From positions 47,545,257-47,609,256 of the forward strand of contig OX421965.1 in the NCBI GenBank assembly GCA_949128115.1: DNA of 64,000 bases, read 5' to 3'. The notes beneath the pieces were generated by a model. The model was not told the origin of the DNA and did not search any database. It saw only the letters and a list, made by a program, of their open reading frames with translations. This document shows positions 1-10,716 of this stretch, piece after piece. This DNA is from Anaspis maculata (lineage: Eukaryota; Arthropoda; Insecta; Coleoptera; Scraptiidae). How positions within the stretch are numbered: position 1 is the stretch's first letter; every line of letters begins with the position of its first letter. The position numbers were made by a program, and so were the translations under genes.

Positions 1-2355
1 TGTGGCTGATGATCGAAACATTGTAAAAGTGTAGTCGGTAAATTTGCAATATAAATAAATATATACCCCTTGAATTACGACGTACGTCTTCACATATTAT
101 AATAGTCCAGTCAAAATAGGTTTTAACCGGAAATAAATTCGGAAGTTGACGAAATTTGGTGGATCGATGCAGAATTGAACGTGGAATAACATACTGAAAT
201 TCCCAAAAAGCTTGTTTTTTTTTAGGACCAATAAAAAAGGGCCATCTTTGAAAATTTTCTTTTTTTCTGAATGGCTTGTGAACTATTATCTCTTCAGAAC
301 ACAGCACCAGCACCAGCAAAGCAAATGTAGCCCGTTAAATTCCCAAGAGATCGTACAAAACTCATCACTTTTTGGTCAATAGCCTCTGTGATATCGCGTC
401 TACAAAAACGCAGTGAAAATTACTCAAAATATATTTCCGGATTTTATGTAAAAATATGCATGGTGTCAATTCAGGAGCTGTAACGTGGACAGCGAATGTG
501 CGAATTTTAATGTGTTTTTTCTACATTCGGTATCACACTTTTGTTTAGAAGTCACCAACTTCAAAATGGTACTTTTTCTCGACCTTTGAAATCGATACTT
601 GGTGTCCCGAAGAATCCGCAAAAATCTATTTTTTTCATAAATAAAATGATCTGCACGCAGTCTTCCTTCAAATTGATTGTTTTTATTTCTGGCCGGTTTC
701 GCAGGTCTCTGGCCCTTCTTCATCAAAGTGTGGAGTCTAAAATAAAATACATAAAACAAGTAGGTAGGTACATAAAAGGTGAACGATAACACACCGAATC
801 ACCGACATTGTATAAATGGTGAAGATAAAGTTTGTGTGAATGATAAGTGAATTGTTTTTAAATTCTTCAGATGTCAGTATAACATTTGTGATGTTGTCAT
901 GGAAGAACGGAAAAAAGAACTTGATGGAAATGTATGAAATAATAATAGAGCTAATAAAAATGGTACAAGGTGGGTGATGAATCAATGAAAGGATGGTTGA
1001 ATGGAAAGAAAGAAGCTTATTAAAATCAAAGGCGTTGTAAAAATGTTTCAAAAAAAATCTATAGAATCTTTTAGGCAATTTCGGACAGAATTATTAGTTG
1101 CTTTACAAATTTCAAGAACCTCTATACTATCTAAAAGCCGTCCTTTTTTACAAACATGTAAAATTTCAAAATTAGTTCCAAGGACGAAGTTATGATTTTC
1201 TGAGATGATTTTGATGATTAGATGATTATGATTAATAATTCTTTCCAAAATTGCCTAAATGATTGTATAGATTTCCCTTTTAAACATTTTTACAACGCCT
1301 TTGATTCAAATAACCTTTTCTCTATCTAGTCAACCATCCTGCTTTCATTATTTATCACCCACCTTGTACCATTATTATTAGCTCTATTATTCCATACATT
1401 TCCATCAAGTTCTTTTGTCCGTTCTTCCACGACAACATCACAAATGTTATATTGACATCTGAAGAATTTAAAAACAATCATCAAATGCAAGTACAATATT
1501 CAGCAGTTAGTGTCCGGACTACCTTTTTTTTTCTGAATAGGTCGTTTTAGTCTTTCAACCCATACAACTCAGAAACCATCACTATAGGATAAATATTCCG
1601 AAACATGTTATTTTTTCTGTATTCAATTCTTCATATTTTCCCTGGATGGTTTTGCTCTACCTAAGTGAAAAATGAGGCAAATAGTATGGTATGAAAAAAA
1701 TCGATTTTGGGGGATTCTTCGAGACAGCAAGTATCGATTTCACAGGTCGAGGAAAAGTACCATTTTGAAGTTGGCGACTTCTTGACTTCTAGACAAAAGT
1801 GTGATACCGAATGTTGAGATAGCTTTTCCCGCATGTAAAACACATTGAAATTCGCACATTCGCTGTCCAGGTTACAGCCCCTGAATTGACACCATGCATA
1901 TTTTTACATAAAATCCGGAAATATATTTTGAGTAATTTTCACTGCGTTTTTGCAGACGCGATATCACAGAGGCTATTGACCAAAAAGTGATGAGTTTTGT
2001 ACGATCTCTTGGGAATTTAACGGGCTACATTTTGCTTTGCTGGTGCTGGTGCTGTGTTCTGAAGAGATGATAGTTCACAAGCCATTCAGAAAAAAAGAAA
2101 ATTTTCAAGGATGGCCCTTTTTTATTGGTCCTAAAAAAAAACAAGCTTTTTGGGAATTTCAGTATGTTATTCCACGTTCAATTCTGCATCGATCCACCAA
2201 ATTTCGTCAACTTCCGAATTTATTTCCGGTTAAAACCTATTTTGACTGGACTATTATAATATGTGAAGACGTACGTCGTAATTCAAGGGGTATATATTTA
2301 TTTATATTGCAAATTTACCGACTACACTTTTACAATGTTTCGATCATCAGCCACA
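1..2355. mobile_element. giant foldback element (inverted repeat about 2.35 kb)
   Basis: Base 1 pairs with base 2355, and the two sides stay complementary over most of their length. The left arm is about 1-1105, the right arm about 1230-2355, with a spacer of roughly 125 bases. The first 15 bases (TGTGGCTGATGATCG) reappear inverted at 2341-2355. The arms are diverged by scattered substitutions and carry different inserts: about 640-850 on the left has no partner, and about 1480-1690 on the right has none. Open frames inside are mirror artefacts. The left end may lie outside the window, so the true terminus and any target duplication cannot be judged. No transposase is visible; a foldback-type DNA element or an inverted duplication both fit. 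Confidence 0.85.
691..727 (-). other. possible degenerate hammerhead-ribozyme-like motif
   Basis: Read on the minus strand this has the order TTGATGA, a short GGGCC-containing hairpin, then GCGAAACCGGCC. That resembles the hammerhead core (CUGAUGA, stem II, GAAA) carried by Penelope-like and related retroelements. It lies in the part of the left foldback arm that has no mirror copy, so it probably arrived with a later insertion. The first core position is changed and stem I/III pairing was not proven. Confidence 0.3.
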
Positions 2356-3635
2356 ATAATAAGTCTGCAGATTTCCCGCCTCAATACACCATGGCCTTCG
2401 CGGGGGTGCGCGGATGGCAGGGGTACGCGAGGGCCTCAACGCTGCAGTTGTCCGCTGCATGCAGTACATTACAATTCCGTCCCTAGCTCAGTTACTATTC
2501 AAGATAGATCAAATCTGAAAAAACCGCAAGAATCGCAATGGAATAGGTAACATGGTTTACAGAAGGAACTTTTTTGATTGAACTAGTGGTTACGGAGATA
2601 ATCGAGTGGGAGTGGAATGAAAAATGTCATTCAACACGTTACTGAGATATTCAACGTTCTTTGCGCACGAGGCAGTCAAGTTTTACGTGTATTCTAATGG
2701 CAAAGTAAATGATCACCTTTTTATTCATAAATTATTTACGACAACTTACAGTTGACGGATTTGTTCCAAGCTGATATCAGCCAAAAGCTGACAAACTGTA
2801 GAACATTTTTTTTAAAAACTGTTTTTTCATAAAACCGCCCCCATACCGCCCCCACACTGGACGATTTTTTGACGACAAGTGGATTCTTCATCCCCAAGCC
2901 ATACTACACCATAAAAAATGCACCCCAACTTTTTACCTTTCCGTGCACACGAACTTCTCAAATAAGCACATTTTGCTTCATATTTTCCTCTACTAAGTAG
3001 GCAGGCTGAAATCGAGAGTTTTAATTGTGATGCTCGAATTAAACGTTTTTGTTTTGGCTTTGTGCACGCGAGCTTTGCGGGAATGACTATCACGATGAGA
3101 GAACGATACCAGCCAGCGAGCTTGTCGGTTTTTGCTCGCTTGTTAAATATGTGCTGTGTCAAACCTAAAATGGGTCATTATTCTCTACCATTGTTACACA
3201 TTATCAAAAGCTTGAGTTCCAAAGTGATATGAATAATTTAATTCAGTCATGTTCAAACCATTTTGATCAAAAATATAGTTTTTTGCCCCACTTCTCGTCA
3301 TTTTTTAAAGTAAATGGACCTCAGTGAGCATGGAAATTGAAAACCTCCTGCTGCCACGCCGAGTTTTGCATCGGAGGTCTTTAGTTTGGGAAAGGGGGGG
3401 GGGATAGAACCAAAAAATGACTAAATTGAAATGCTGTGGCTAAAACCTGTCGCTTATGTGGGAGTTAGTAACATTGTATCTCAATGCATCAGGGTCTCAT
3501 CGAGGGTCTTATACTATCGTTTTGACATTATAGCTCTCAATACATGTAGAGGAGGATTTTGGAAGGAAGCAAACTCGGAAGCAAAGTTAACTTTGTGATG
3601 ATAGTTCTTCTTTCCTGTTGATTTCGAATTAACAT
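2356..3635. other. no gene recognised
   Basis: This is AT-rich sequence with only short frames that lack recognisable motifs. A 10-base G run lies near 3390-3402. I see no splice-flanked coding segment. Confidence 0.6.
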
Positions 3636-3964
3636 CAGGGGCGGACTTGGCTTTCGTGGCGCCCTAGGCATGACTGAATTGGCCGCCCCTTCCCCTTAGA
3701 GAAGTGTGTTCCGCAGAGAACTAGTTTGTGTTTATATCCTTAGTCCTTAGAGCACTAACTGCTGTTAATCATGATAATTGGTTTTTCATCAATAGTTGAC
3801 ACAAATTAACAAAAATTTAACAGAAAAAAATTATGCGAACGCGATTTTCGTGGAATAAAAATTAAACTACGCATTTTTTTCCAAGAAAACGATGTCGATG
3901 CCGCCCCCTTGGATCTACCGTCCTAGGCACGTGCCTACTTTGCCTATTGCCAAATCCACCCCTG
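3636..3964. mobile_element. hAT-type MITE, 329 bp
   Basis: The ends are inverted: CAGGGGCGGACTTGGC on the left and, read inverted, CAGGGGTGGATTTGGC on the right. The CAGGGGCGGA-type end is typical of hAT non-autonomous elements. The flanking 8-mers ATTAACAT (3628-3635) and ATTACATT (3965-3972) look like a decayed 8-bp target duplication. There is no transposase frame. Confidence 0.75.
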
Positions 3965-4099
3965 ATTACATTGACATTTTCGGTATGTTTCCCGACCTAA
4001 GATATGTACGAAAGATACTTAAGACCATGCATACTATAGATACGATAAGTTATAAGTGTCTATACTGTCGACTTGCAGCTTGACGTTTCCATCTATAAG

Positions 4100-4520
4100 G
4101 AACCTAAATGCCAAGTTTTATTTCGCATATAATTTATTATTTTGATTTTTTACCGCATACAAATTGATAGTCCATATAATCGCATATAGCCGCATATTTA
4201 GTTCATATTTTTGCACATAACTGAATATTTGTCACTATTTTGGCCATTTCATCTATATGTGCGAGAAAATCACGATATTTTGATTTCTAAGAAAAATAAT
4301 TTAAAATTTTCAAAGAAATTTTTTTTTTACTTTGATGGTCAAAGTTGAGTGGAAGGTTGGTTTTACATGTGAATGTTGTATTTTCCACTATTTTTGCAGC
4401 TTATATCACATATTTACTCGCATATATTGCTCTATTTGAACATCTTTACCGCATATTTTGATACTTTTTAAGCGCATATAAACTGCATATTTTGGACTTT
4501 TTTACTGCATATAAATCCGC
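4100..4520. repeat. GCATAT-rich repeat region
   Basis: The hexamer GCATAT or close variants (CGCATATA, CCGCATAT, TGCATATA) occurs about ten times in roughly 400 bases, irregularly spaced and mostly on the same strand. It looks like the repeat-rich end of a decayed DNA transposon, but no matching terminal repeats were found. Confidence 0.5.
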
Positions 4521-4532
4521 TCTTTAGTTATA

Positions 4533-5337
4533 AGTGTAGAAGGCGATTATTCAATGTTGGAGTAAGAATTATGTTGACGCCTCTCCGCATCGGCTCTTCA
4601 GCGAACACCCTGTATAGTCAATTATCGGCGTTTTGTTTCTCCTGACTGCGGCATTCTTTCACGGACTGGTAAACAACAAACCACTAGCGCGTATACGGGG
4701 CGTGCTCAAAAAGATTTCCACATCTGAGTTTGTCACTTGACTTGAGTAATTGTTTTGCGTACCTACATCATTGGCTCGGAAGTTTTTGAAATGGTGATAT
4801 TCAGTTCAATATTTCCGGTTGCCTATCACTCGCGACCGCGGGTACCTTTCTAAGCGTTGGGTGCGACTCACGGTGAAAACAGGGAACAGGCCTTCACAAA
4901 GGCAAGCAATATCCATTATCCAATCCTTTTTAAACGGGAAAGAGAGATCATGGCCCAAAAGGAAGCAACAGCCTCTGAAAGAATGCCACAAAAAGGTGGG
5001 CTACCACACGCACTTACCGGCCTACAAATCTTGGATTGCACTCGTGGTCAAAGTCACTCTTCTCTTTTTCAGTGTCTACAAGCCGGGCCTAACTCTGACG
5101 TAACCTCTAACACTAACATGAATGTTGGCTTTGATTGAACCACAAAAAGAAGTTTGACACACAAAAACCAGTCAGGATTAAATGTTGGCCAAGGTGTAGA
5201 GTCAGGTGTTTGTTGGAGGGTTAGGGCGTTGGGACTTCTGAAATAATTATGGGGAACTCATCTCTTCGGGAGCAGCTTAGATAATTTAGAGATTTTAGCT
5301 TTTCAGTGTGGAGGGTGGAGGTAAGACTAGGCAGATT
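4533..5337 (+). repeat. dispersed repeat family X, copy 1, left part
   Basis: This stretch recurs inverted at about 51250-52003 and, shortened, at 18590-19033. Shared landmarks are the GCCTCTCCGCATCGGCT block, the ACACCCTGTATAG block and the CTTCACAAAGG block. In this copy the family is cut after GACTAGGCA near 5337 and resumes at about 8130 with GACTAGGTA, so 2.8 kb was inserted, possibly duplicating GACTAGG. No protein domain was recognised; class unknown. Confidence 0.75.
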
Positions 5338-5339
5338 TG

Positions 5340-5730
5340 GGTAGTATTCGGATACCCAGTAACTTGAATCCCACTCAAGTTACTTTCCACGGTATTCGTA
5401 TTCGTATTCGAATACAGTCATGAATTCTGTATTCGTATCCATGCAGCTACTTTTCCTTTGCCGATATTCGGAACTCTGGATTCAAATTACTATTCTGCGG
5501 TATTTTAGTATTCATAGTATTCGAATCCCAAGTATTCGAATACTCTGATAGAGTCTCTAGATTCTATAGCAAAGAAAAGAGTATTGGTATTCGAATCCCG
5601 GTTTGGAAAAGAATCCATGGATTCGAAAGACTCTAATTTCGAATCCATGGATTCTGATTTCGAATCTATGGATTCTTATCTCAAATCAATGGATTCTTAT
5701 TTCGAATCCATGAATTCTGATGATCTAGGA
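5340..5730. repeat. TTCGAATAC-rich sequence and 24-bp palindromic minisatellite
   Basis: The left part is built of ATTCGAATAC/GTATTCG motifs. From about 5606 to 5722 a unit near 24 bp (TTTCGAATCCATGGATTCTGA) repeats about five times. Each unit contains the palindromes TTCGAA and CCATGG. The period is a multiple of three, so one frame reads as repeated F-E-S-M-D-S, which I regard as incidental. Similar ATTCG sequence recurs at 6705-6825 and 8098-8128. Confidence 0.75.
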
Positions 5731-6313
5731 AAAGTAGGTACCCACCGAGGTACCCACCGACAGTAGGGTGAATTTCAAAATAACAATTTGCCAGAACTGC
5801 GCAGTTTTAAAGATTTGTTTTTGATACACGATAGCACAAGTTCCTTCTGTTGCTCACTTCCCTTTCGCACCTCACTCGACCTTTGGCGCATAAGCAACTG
5901 AATGATCAATTCGCCAATAAGGCAAAAATTTGAGCCACGATTTATTTCAGATTCTTGTTATCTTTAAACCTAATGGCATCGAAGCCTGCATTATTTTTCT
6001 TTTTCGAATTTTTAATTTTTTTATGCTCAACACTTCATTAAAATAGATTTTTTGTTCCTTGAGGCCTGAGTTTCTTTTTTTTTAATTTTTTTTTCGTTAA
6101 TTTAACGTCGGCCTATTTCCGCAACGAGGCATGACACCGACGCCGGTGAATGCTTTCCTCTTCTATACCAGAGATTTCGCCAAACCCCTGTGTGTTCCAA
6201 AACAGGGTAGAGATTTTCAACGACCACCAACATCGCATGGGGTCGGCACCATCGTTCGTATTTTACGTCGCGCATTACTAAACCAAGAAGCTTGTTTTCG
6301 GGGCAAAAATCCT

Positions 6314-6387
6314 TCCGCGGCGGGGATCGAGCCCGCGTTCTCTGGAATGGCAGTCGAGCGCGCTGACCACCACACCACAAGCTCCCT
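6314..6387 (-). repeat. tRNA-derived SINE head
   Basis: On the minus strand this has a pol III A-box-like stretch (TGGTGTGGTGGTCAG) followed about 40 bases later by a B-box-like GGCTCGATCCC, the layout of a tRNA promoter. The GCGGG/CCCGC pairing around the B box keeps a T-arm. Cloverleaf pairing elsewhere is poor, so it is a tRNA-derived repeat and not a working tRNA gene. The remainder of the SINE body is not delimited. Confidence 0.6.
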
Positions 6388-6470
6388 AATTTTTATTTAG
6401 TTTTCATTCAAATTTTCATTAGAATAAACTTTTCGCCCATTCAGAATTTGTTTGATTTTTATACCGACCT

Positions 6471-6600
6471 GGGGTGCTATTCTTGAACGTGTTCAAAAAG
6501 TTTTCGTATACGAATACTCCTTTCAGACTGTCCAAGTGCACACAGAACCAAGGAGATTCATATACGAAAAATCATTCGAATAACTCGAGAATAGCACCCC
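6471..6600. mobile_element. palindromic MITE, 130 bp
   Basis: It begins GGGGTGCTATTCTTGAA and ends TCGAGAATAGCACCCC. The arms remain complementary towards a centre near 6535, including CGTATACGAATAC against ATATACGAAAAATC. No clear target duplication flanks it. Confidence 0.75.
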
Positions 6601-7159
6601 TTTCACAGGGAAATCATGTTTATTGATATTTTTGTTTGCGGAATAAGTACTTCAAGCCAATAAAAGCTTGATAAAGTACGTAAACAGGTATATCTATGTG
6701 GGTAGGTATTCAAAAACGGTATTCATTTTCACGAATACATGCATTCGAATACTTGGTATTCGAATACTTTCGAGAGTCAGTATTCGAATCTTCTGGATTC
6801 GAATTCTTTTTTTGCATCGGGATTCAGCCCACTCAGCATAGCATGTCATGTTTCATAAATGAGATAATCTCAATCATGTCACAAAATAACATCACAATGA
6901 ACGTTACTTCCACATCTCTGTGATGTTCATCCGCGATGTTATACGATGTAATGTCTGAGAGATGTTTCGAAATGAACTTAAATTAAACATCACACATGAG
7001 ACATCTACCGGACACCACATTGTTACTGCTTTCAACTTGCCGAAGTGTAACATCTCACTGACGTCAATGAGATGTAGTCACTGAGAGATTTTTCAAATTT
7101 CGCAGGCTGTCATCGTTAAGCTCTGTGTGTCGGAAAATATTTAATAAATAGTTTTGTCC

Positions 7160-7600
7160 TCTATTCCATGTGTGTGATGCCAGAACAGCCTTATGTCTTC
7201 ATGTTTAGTGTGAGGCCTTGCGGGCCCTCTTATGTCTTCAAGTGTCGTTTGGAACAACTTTTGTGTCTTGTTGTGCTTGTGGCTTTCCGAGCTAGTATGC
7301 CCCGTTTGTGTCTCCTTGTGTTCTTCGAAAGCCTACTGGGCCTTCTTGCATTTTGTCGTGACTTTCGCACCTTTAGTGAACCCTTGTGTTTGCTTTTGCG
7401 TTATTCGGAACCCCAAAATGGGCCCCTTTTTGTTTTATTGTGCTTTAGAATACTTTGATGACTCCCGTTCATGTCTTATTGTAATGTCCGGGGCCCCAAA
7501 GGAGTCCCTTGTGCCTTGCTGTAACGTTTCGATTCCCAGCGAAGCTTTTTGAGCTCGGTGTATCGTTTGGAGTCCTAATGAAATATTCCGAGAAACATCC
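7160..7600 (+). repeat. diverged GTGTCTT/GAGCCCC minisatellite
   Basis: Loose units of roughly 60-80 bases built from CTTGTGTCTTC, GTTTTGGAGCCCC and GATGAGCCCC-like phrases repeat here. The same vocabulary appears at 16160-16560, 26905-28092 and 29218-29900. Long open frames here come from the repeat composition. Confidence 0.65.
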
Positions 7601-7632
7601 CTGAACATCAAGTGCGCTGTTTAAATATCCTG

Positions 7633-7721
7633 TAGTAGACAAGTTGGTAGCTTAGACGAATCGGCAGCAATGCCTCTAACCATCACCTGTGGGGATCCAG
7701 GTTCGAATCCTGCGGAGGACG
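7633..7721 (+). repeat. tRNA-like sequence, type II shape
   Basis: A perfect B box, GGTTCGAATCC, lies at about 7710-7720 with a complementary CAGG/CCTG stem. Upstream a TGGTAGCTTAGAC stretch resembles an A box. The 89-base spacing suggests a leucine- or serine-type tRNA ancestor with a long variable arm. Acceptor pairing is poor, so it is called a tRNA-derived repeat or pseudogene. Confidence 0.5.
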
Positions 7722-8129
7722 CCATAGAAGAAGAACTTGTCTTAGGGAAATAACGTGCTGTATAGATTGTAAAAATTAGTGAAAATAGATGCGGAACCTC
7801 CTGTGACATAAAACTATGTTGAAAAGTAGTGAAAAATTAATTTTTATTTAAAAATACACATCCAAAATGCGACGTATCATGTACGTCAAAAAGTGATATC
7901 TACGAGATGTGGAATAGCGATGTAGATAGTATGTCACATTTGGACATCTTTGAGATATCTCATTCATGTTCTAATTACCCGGACATAAGAAGTAACAGAG
8001 ATGTCCACTTAACATCGCAGAGACTTTTTTGTTAACATCGCAGTTGTGACTTGAACATCTAAGTGATGTCACAGAGATGTTTTCTTGCTGAGTGGGAGGA
8101 TTCGTACTCGAATACTTTTTTTCTAGGTA

Positions 8130-8350
8130 GACTAGGTATGGTATAACGTGGAGATAGAGTTCAATAGATTGATGTTATGTTAAAACTTATACTGTGTCTT
8201 ATTGTGTTCAAAATCGTAGTCAGATCTTTCTCTATAATTTACAAGAAGAAAAGCACAACAGGATGTCGTTCTGATACTGGTGATTTAATTCAAATGGATT
8301 GTAGTATGATGGGTTGTCTATACCCAGTCAGGGGTTCGCGAATACAGATG
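8130..8350 (+). repeat. dispersed repeat family X, copy 1, right part
   Basis: This continues family X after the 2.8-kb interruption. The phrases TTAATTCAAAT, AGTATGATGGGTTGTC and CAGTCAGGGGT match the inverted copy at about 50930-51180 and a fragment at 21843-21880. Confidence 0.7.
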
Positions 8351-8454
8351 GGGTCTAATCAATAGTAGGTACTATAACAAGTAGTGCTCAGTGTTTTTTC
8401 AGTTGAATCGTTTTTACCCGAAAACAACTGTCAATCACGCGGGAAAAGTAGACC

Positions 8455-8513
8455 CGATATTATCTGACTAAAATCCCTCGACTATGTCTCGGGATTTTAG
8501 TCAGATAATATCG
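8455..8513. repeat. perfect 23-bp inverted repeat (hairpin)
   Basis: The arms 8455-8477 and 8491-8513 are perfect inverted copies (CGATATTATCTGACTAAAAT...), separated by 13 bases. It is likely a small foldback MITE; no poly-T tract follows to suggest pol III termination. Confidence 0.85.
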
Positions 8514-8851
8514 AGTCTCTTTTTCGAGTGACTGATAGTTTGTTTGAGGAATTAAAAACATTTAACTCAAATAAAACACAAAGCACGAGTTGAATTTAGC
8601 AGATTATCGCCCAAATAGACTACTAGTAGAAATAGTAGGTCCAATGTATAATTGTATAGTAGAACTGTCAATTTCAAAGCATGCCTTGTTGAAAAAAAAT
8701 CAATTTCAAGAGAAGGGGGAAAATGTTTGTTGTTTTCTTTTTTCTGATAACTGAATACACTACTTGTGAAGCTCACTACTAAATCAAGCTAATTCTGCTT
8801 GGCTGAATAATAATTATCTAATCTTGCTATGAGTGGTAGTTCACAACACAG

Positions 8852-8965
8852 TATAGGCTGTCTGATTTCTACATGATTCTAGTGGGCTGCGATTCAGGCC
8901 GTGATCGGCTAATGACGACCAGAAACACAGCCCACTCGAATCATGTAGAAATCAGACAGCCTATA
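8852..8965. mobile_element. palindromic MITE, 114 bp
   Basis: Arms of about 39 bases (8852-8890 and 8927-8965) are almost perfectly inverted: TATAGGCTGTCTGATTTCTA at the left, mirrored at the right. AGTTCACA occurs near both ends and might be part of a target duplication. The near-perfect arms suggest a young insertion. Confidence 0.85.
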
Positions 8966-9244
8966 GTTCACATGGGCGGTAGACTGGTAGAGCTAAAAGC
9001 TAAATGTCATTAACAGCTGTTGAGTTGACAGAGCATGAAAGGAGAGTGCACAGTCGCGGATTAAGAAAGGGGTCTCGTTTCTGGAAACAATGCTAAAACG
9101 AAGTCTAATAGGTTGCAAAATTGTATTTTAGTAAGTGAAGACTTTTTAAACGCATCAGTACTAAAATTTCAATCCAAACAAGTATAACTACAGTCTTTCA
9201 ATTACATATTAGTCGTGAGCCCGAAAATATTTCAATCCAGTGCT

Positions 9245-9606
9245 ATAGGGTGATTGCATGTAGAGGGAGTTAATGGCAAAATGCTCGGCAAAATGTCAAT
9301 AGTGTCATTGTCATCTGTCAAGTTTCATCCATGCGGAGTCAACGTCAACCGGAATAACCACACTAAATACTTTCATTTTTACGTGTTTTGTTCACATGCT
9401 GGATTGTTCGACGTTTACGAGATCGAGATTGTGATTTCTAATCATTGTTACAATGCCTTACACCTGTTATGTGCCCCAAGCCTTGTCTATGGCCCCAATG
9501 CAATTCCCTAACAAACGTCAAAACATAACTTCATCCTTGCGCTTTGCGCTGCCTGCCGGTGATCAGATGAACCTCGAGGTGAACAAATTTCATGCAATCA
9601 CCCTAT
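9245..9606. mobile_element. short TIR element, 362 bp
   Basis: The terminal inverted repeats are ATAGGGTGATTGCATG at the left and its inverse at 9591-9606. No coding sequence is seen inside. It could be a non-autonomous Mariner-like or related element; the TA-rich flanks do not settle the target duplication. Confidence 0.7.
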
Positions 9607-10012
9607 TACCTAGTGTGCATTTATCACCTCCTAGTGTGCAATAATCGATAGCTTGAACCGAGTCACGTGGGTCTCATTCGGTTGTTCTGATTGGTTGAAT
9701 TGGGTATGTGGGCGATAATCATTATGAACAAACCATTCATTTTAAATTAATTTTCAAGCAGGGGGGAGGCGCTTGAGACCGGCAAGCTGTTTAAATACGG
9801 CCCAGACAACCTGACTACGTCACTGCTCGATTCCAGATAGCGACGGTTACCAAGTCAGACGCAGGGTCACTGTGTTGTGTGTCGTCAGTACGGTCAGGAC
9901 GAAAGTCGGGACGAAAGTAGCCGTGTTTTTGATGCGAAAAACGTATCTCGAGCTTTGATCTTCAGTTAGAATGAACAATTTTTTTTAACAATTTGTTGGT
10001 CGGACAATATTG

Positions 10013-10092
10013 TTTTTTTACTACTAGCCGTGAAGTGCATCATTATTAACCTGCTCCTGTATTAGCATAGCGATTTTCTAGTAGTAAAAAAA
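10013..10092. repeat. inverted repeat with T-rich stem
   Basis: TTTTTACTACTAG at 10014-10026 is complementary to CTAGTAGTAAAAA at 10078-10090 across a loop of about 52 bases. It abuts the next MITE and may be a separate small foldback. Confidence 0.6.
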
Positions 10093-10096
10093 ATAC

Positions 10097-10214
10097 TATA
10101 TAAACCACGGTCGAGAAAATTATTATAGCTTCAGCGCCTTATATCCCTCAGCTGCGCTTCGGGATCTAAACTGGCGCTTCAGCTATAATAATACTTTCTC
10201 AACCTTGGTATATA
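10097..10214. mobile_element. palindromic MITE, 118 bp
   Basis: The left arm contains CGAGAAAATTATTATAGCTT and CAGCGCC. The right arm contains their inverted equivalents GGCGCTTCAGCTATAATAAT and TTTCTCAACC. Both ends read TATATA. The arms are imperfect, with several mismatches. Confidence 0.75.
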
Positions 10215-10710
10215 ATATACTATTATAACGTTTTTAATGATACTATGCAGTATAATCGTCTTTAAATAAAATCAATGGAAAGACTATTTTGAACACCCGG
10301 TATAACCTAGAGTATAACTGACTACCCGCACCTACTTAATAATTGACTTCGTAATAATTGAAGAGTTTGGCGCAAATTCGTAACAATACGTTGCAACTTC
10401 GAGCGTTGAGTCGAAGGCAAAACTTTTGTATTCACAAGAATATACCTAAGACGAGTGAGTTGGAGTCATAAAATCATCCTTTTGCGACGTAAGTTTACTG
10501 CGCATAATTATTAAAGAATTATGTCCAATAATGCTTAAACCCAGTTTTATAGGATAGTTTATCGTCTCACTTTTCGAAGTTAGTGCCAAGTTCCAGGCAT
10601 TGCTCCATAAACTTCGGAGTTTGATAAAGCTTGCATCGATTACCTACGCTCAAATTTAGAACACAGCTTTGAAAATGATGGTAACGAACGAAATTGATAT
10701 GAAACTTAAA

Positions 10711-10716
10711 ACTTAC
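10711..10716 (-). other. splice donor of the receptor exon
   Basis: The minus strand reads CTTG|GTAAGT, a full consensus U1 donor, directly after the leucine codon that ends the first helix. The continuation of the open frame past this point is no longer receptor-like, supporting use of this site. Confidence 0.8.

Larger units (their letters stand above)
6826..8098. mobile_element. TIR transposon with ACATC-rich subterminal repeats
   Basis: The left end CCCACTCAGCA and the right end TGCTGAGTGGG are inverted copies. About 250 bases inside each end are rich in ACATC/GATGT motifs in both orientations, probable transposase-binding subterminal repeats. GGATTC occurs next to both ends and may be a target duplication. 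The centre holds a GTGTCTT minisatellite and a tRNA-like repeat instead of a transposase. I do not assign a superfamily. Confidence 0.7.
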
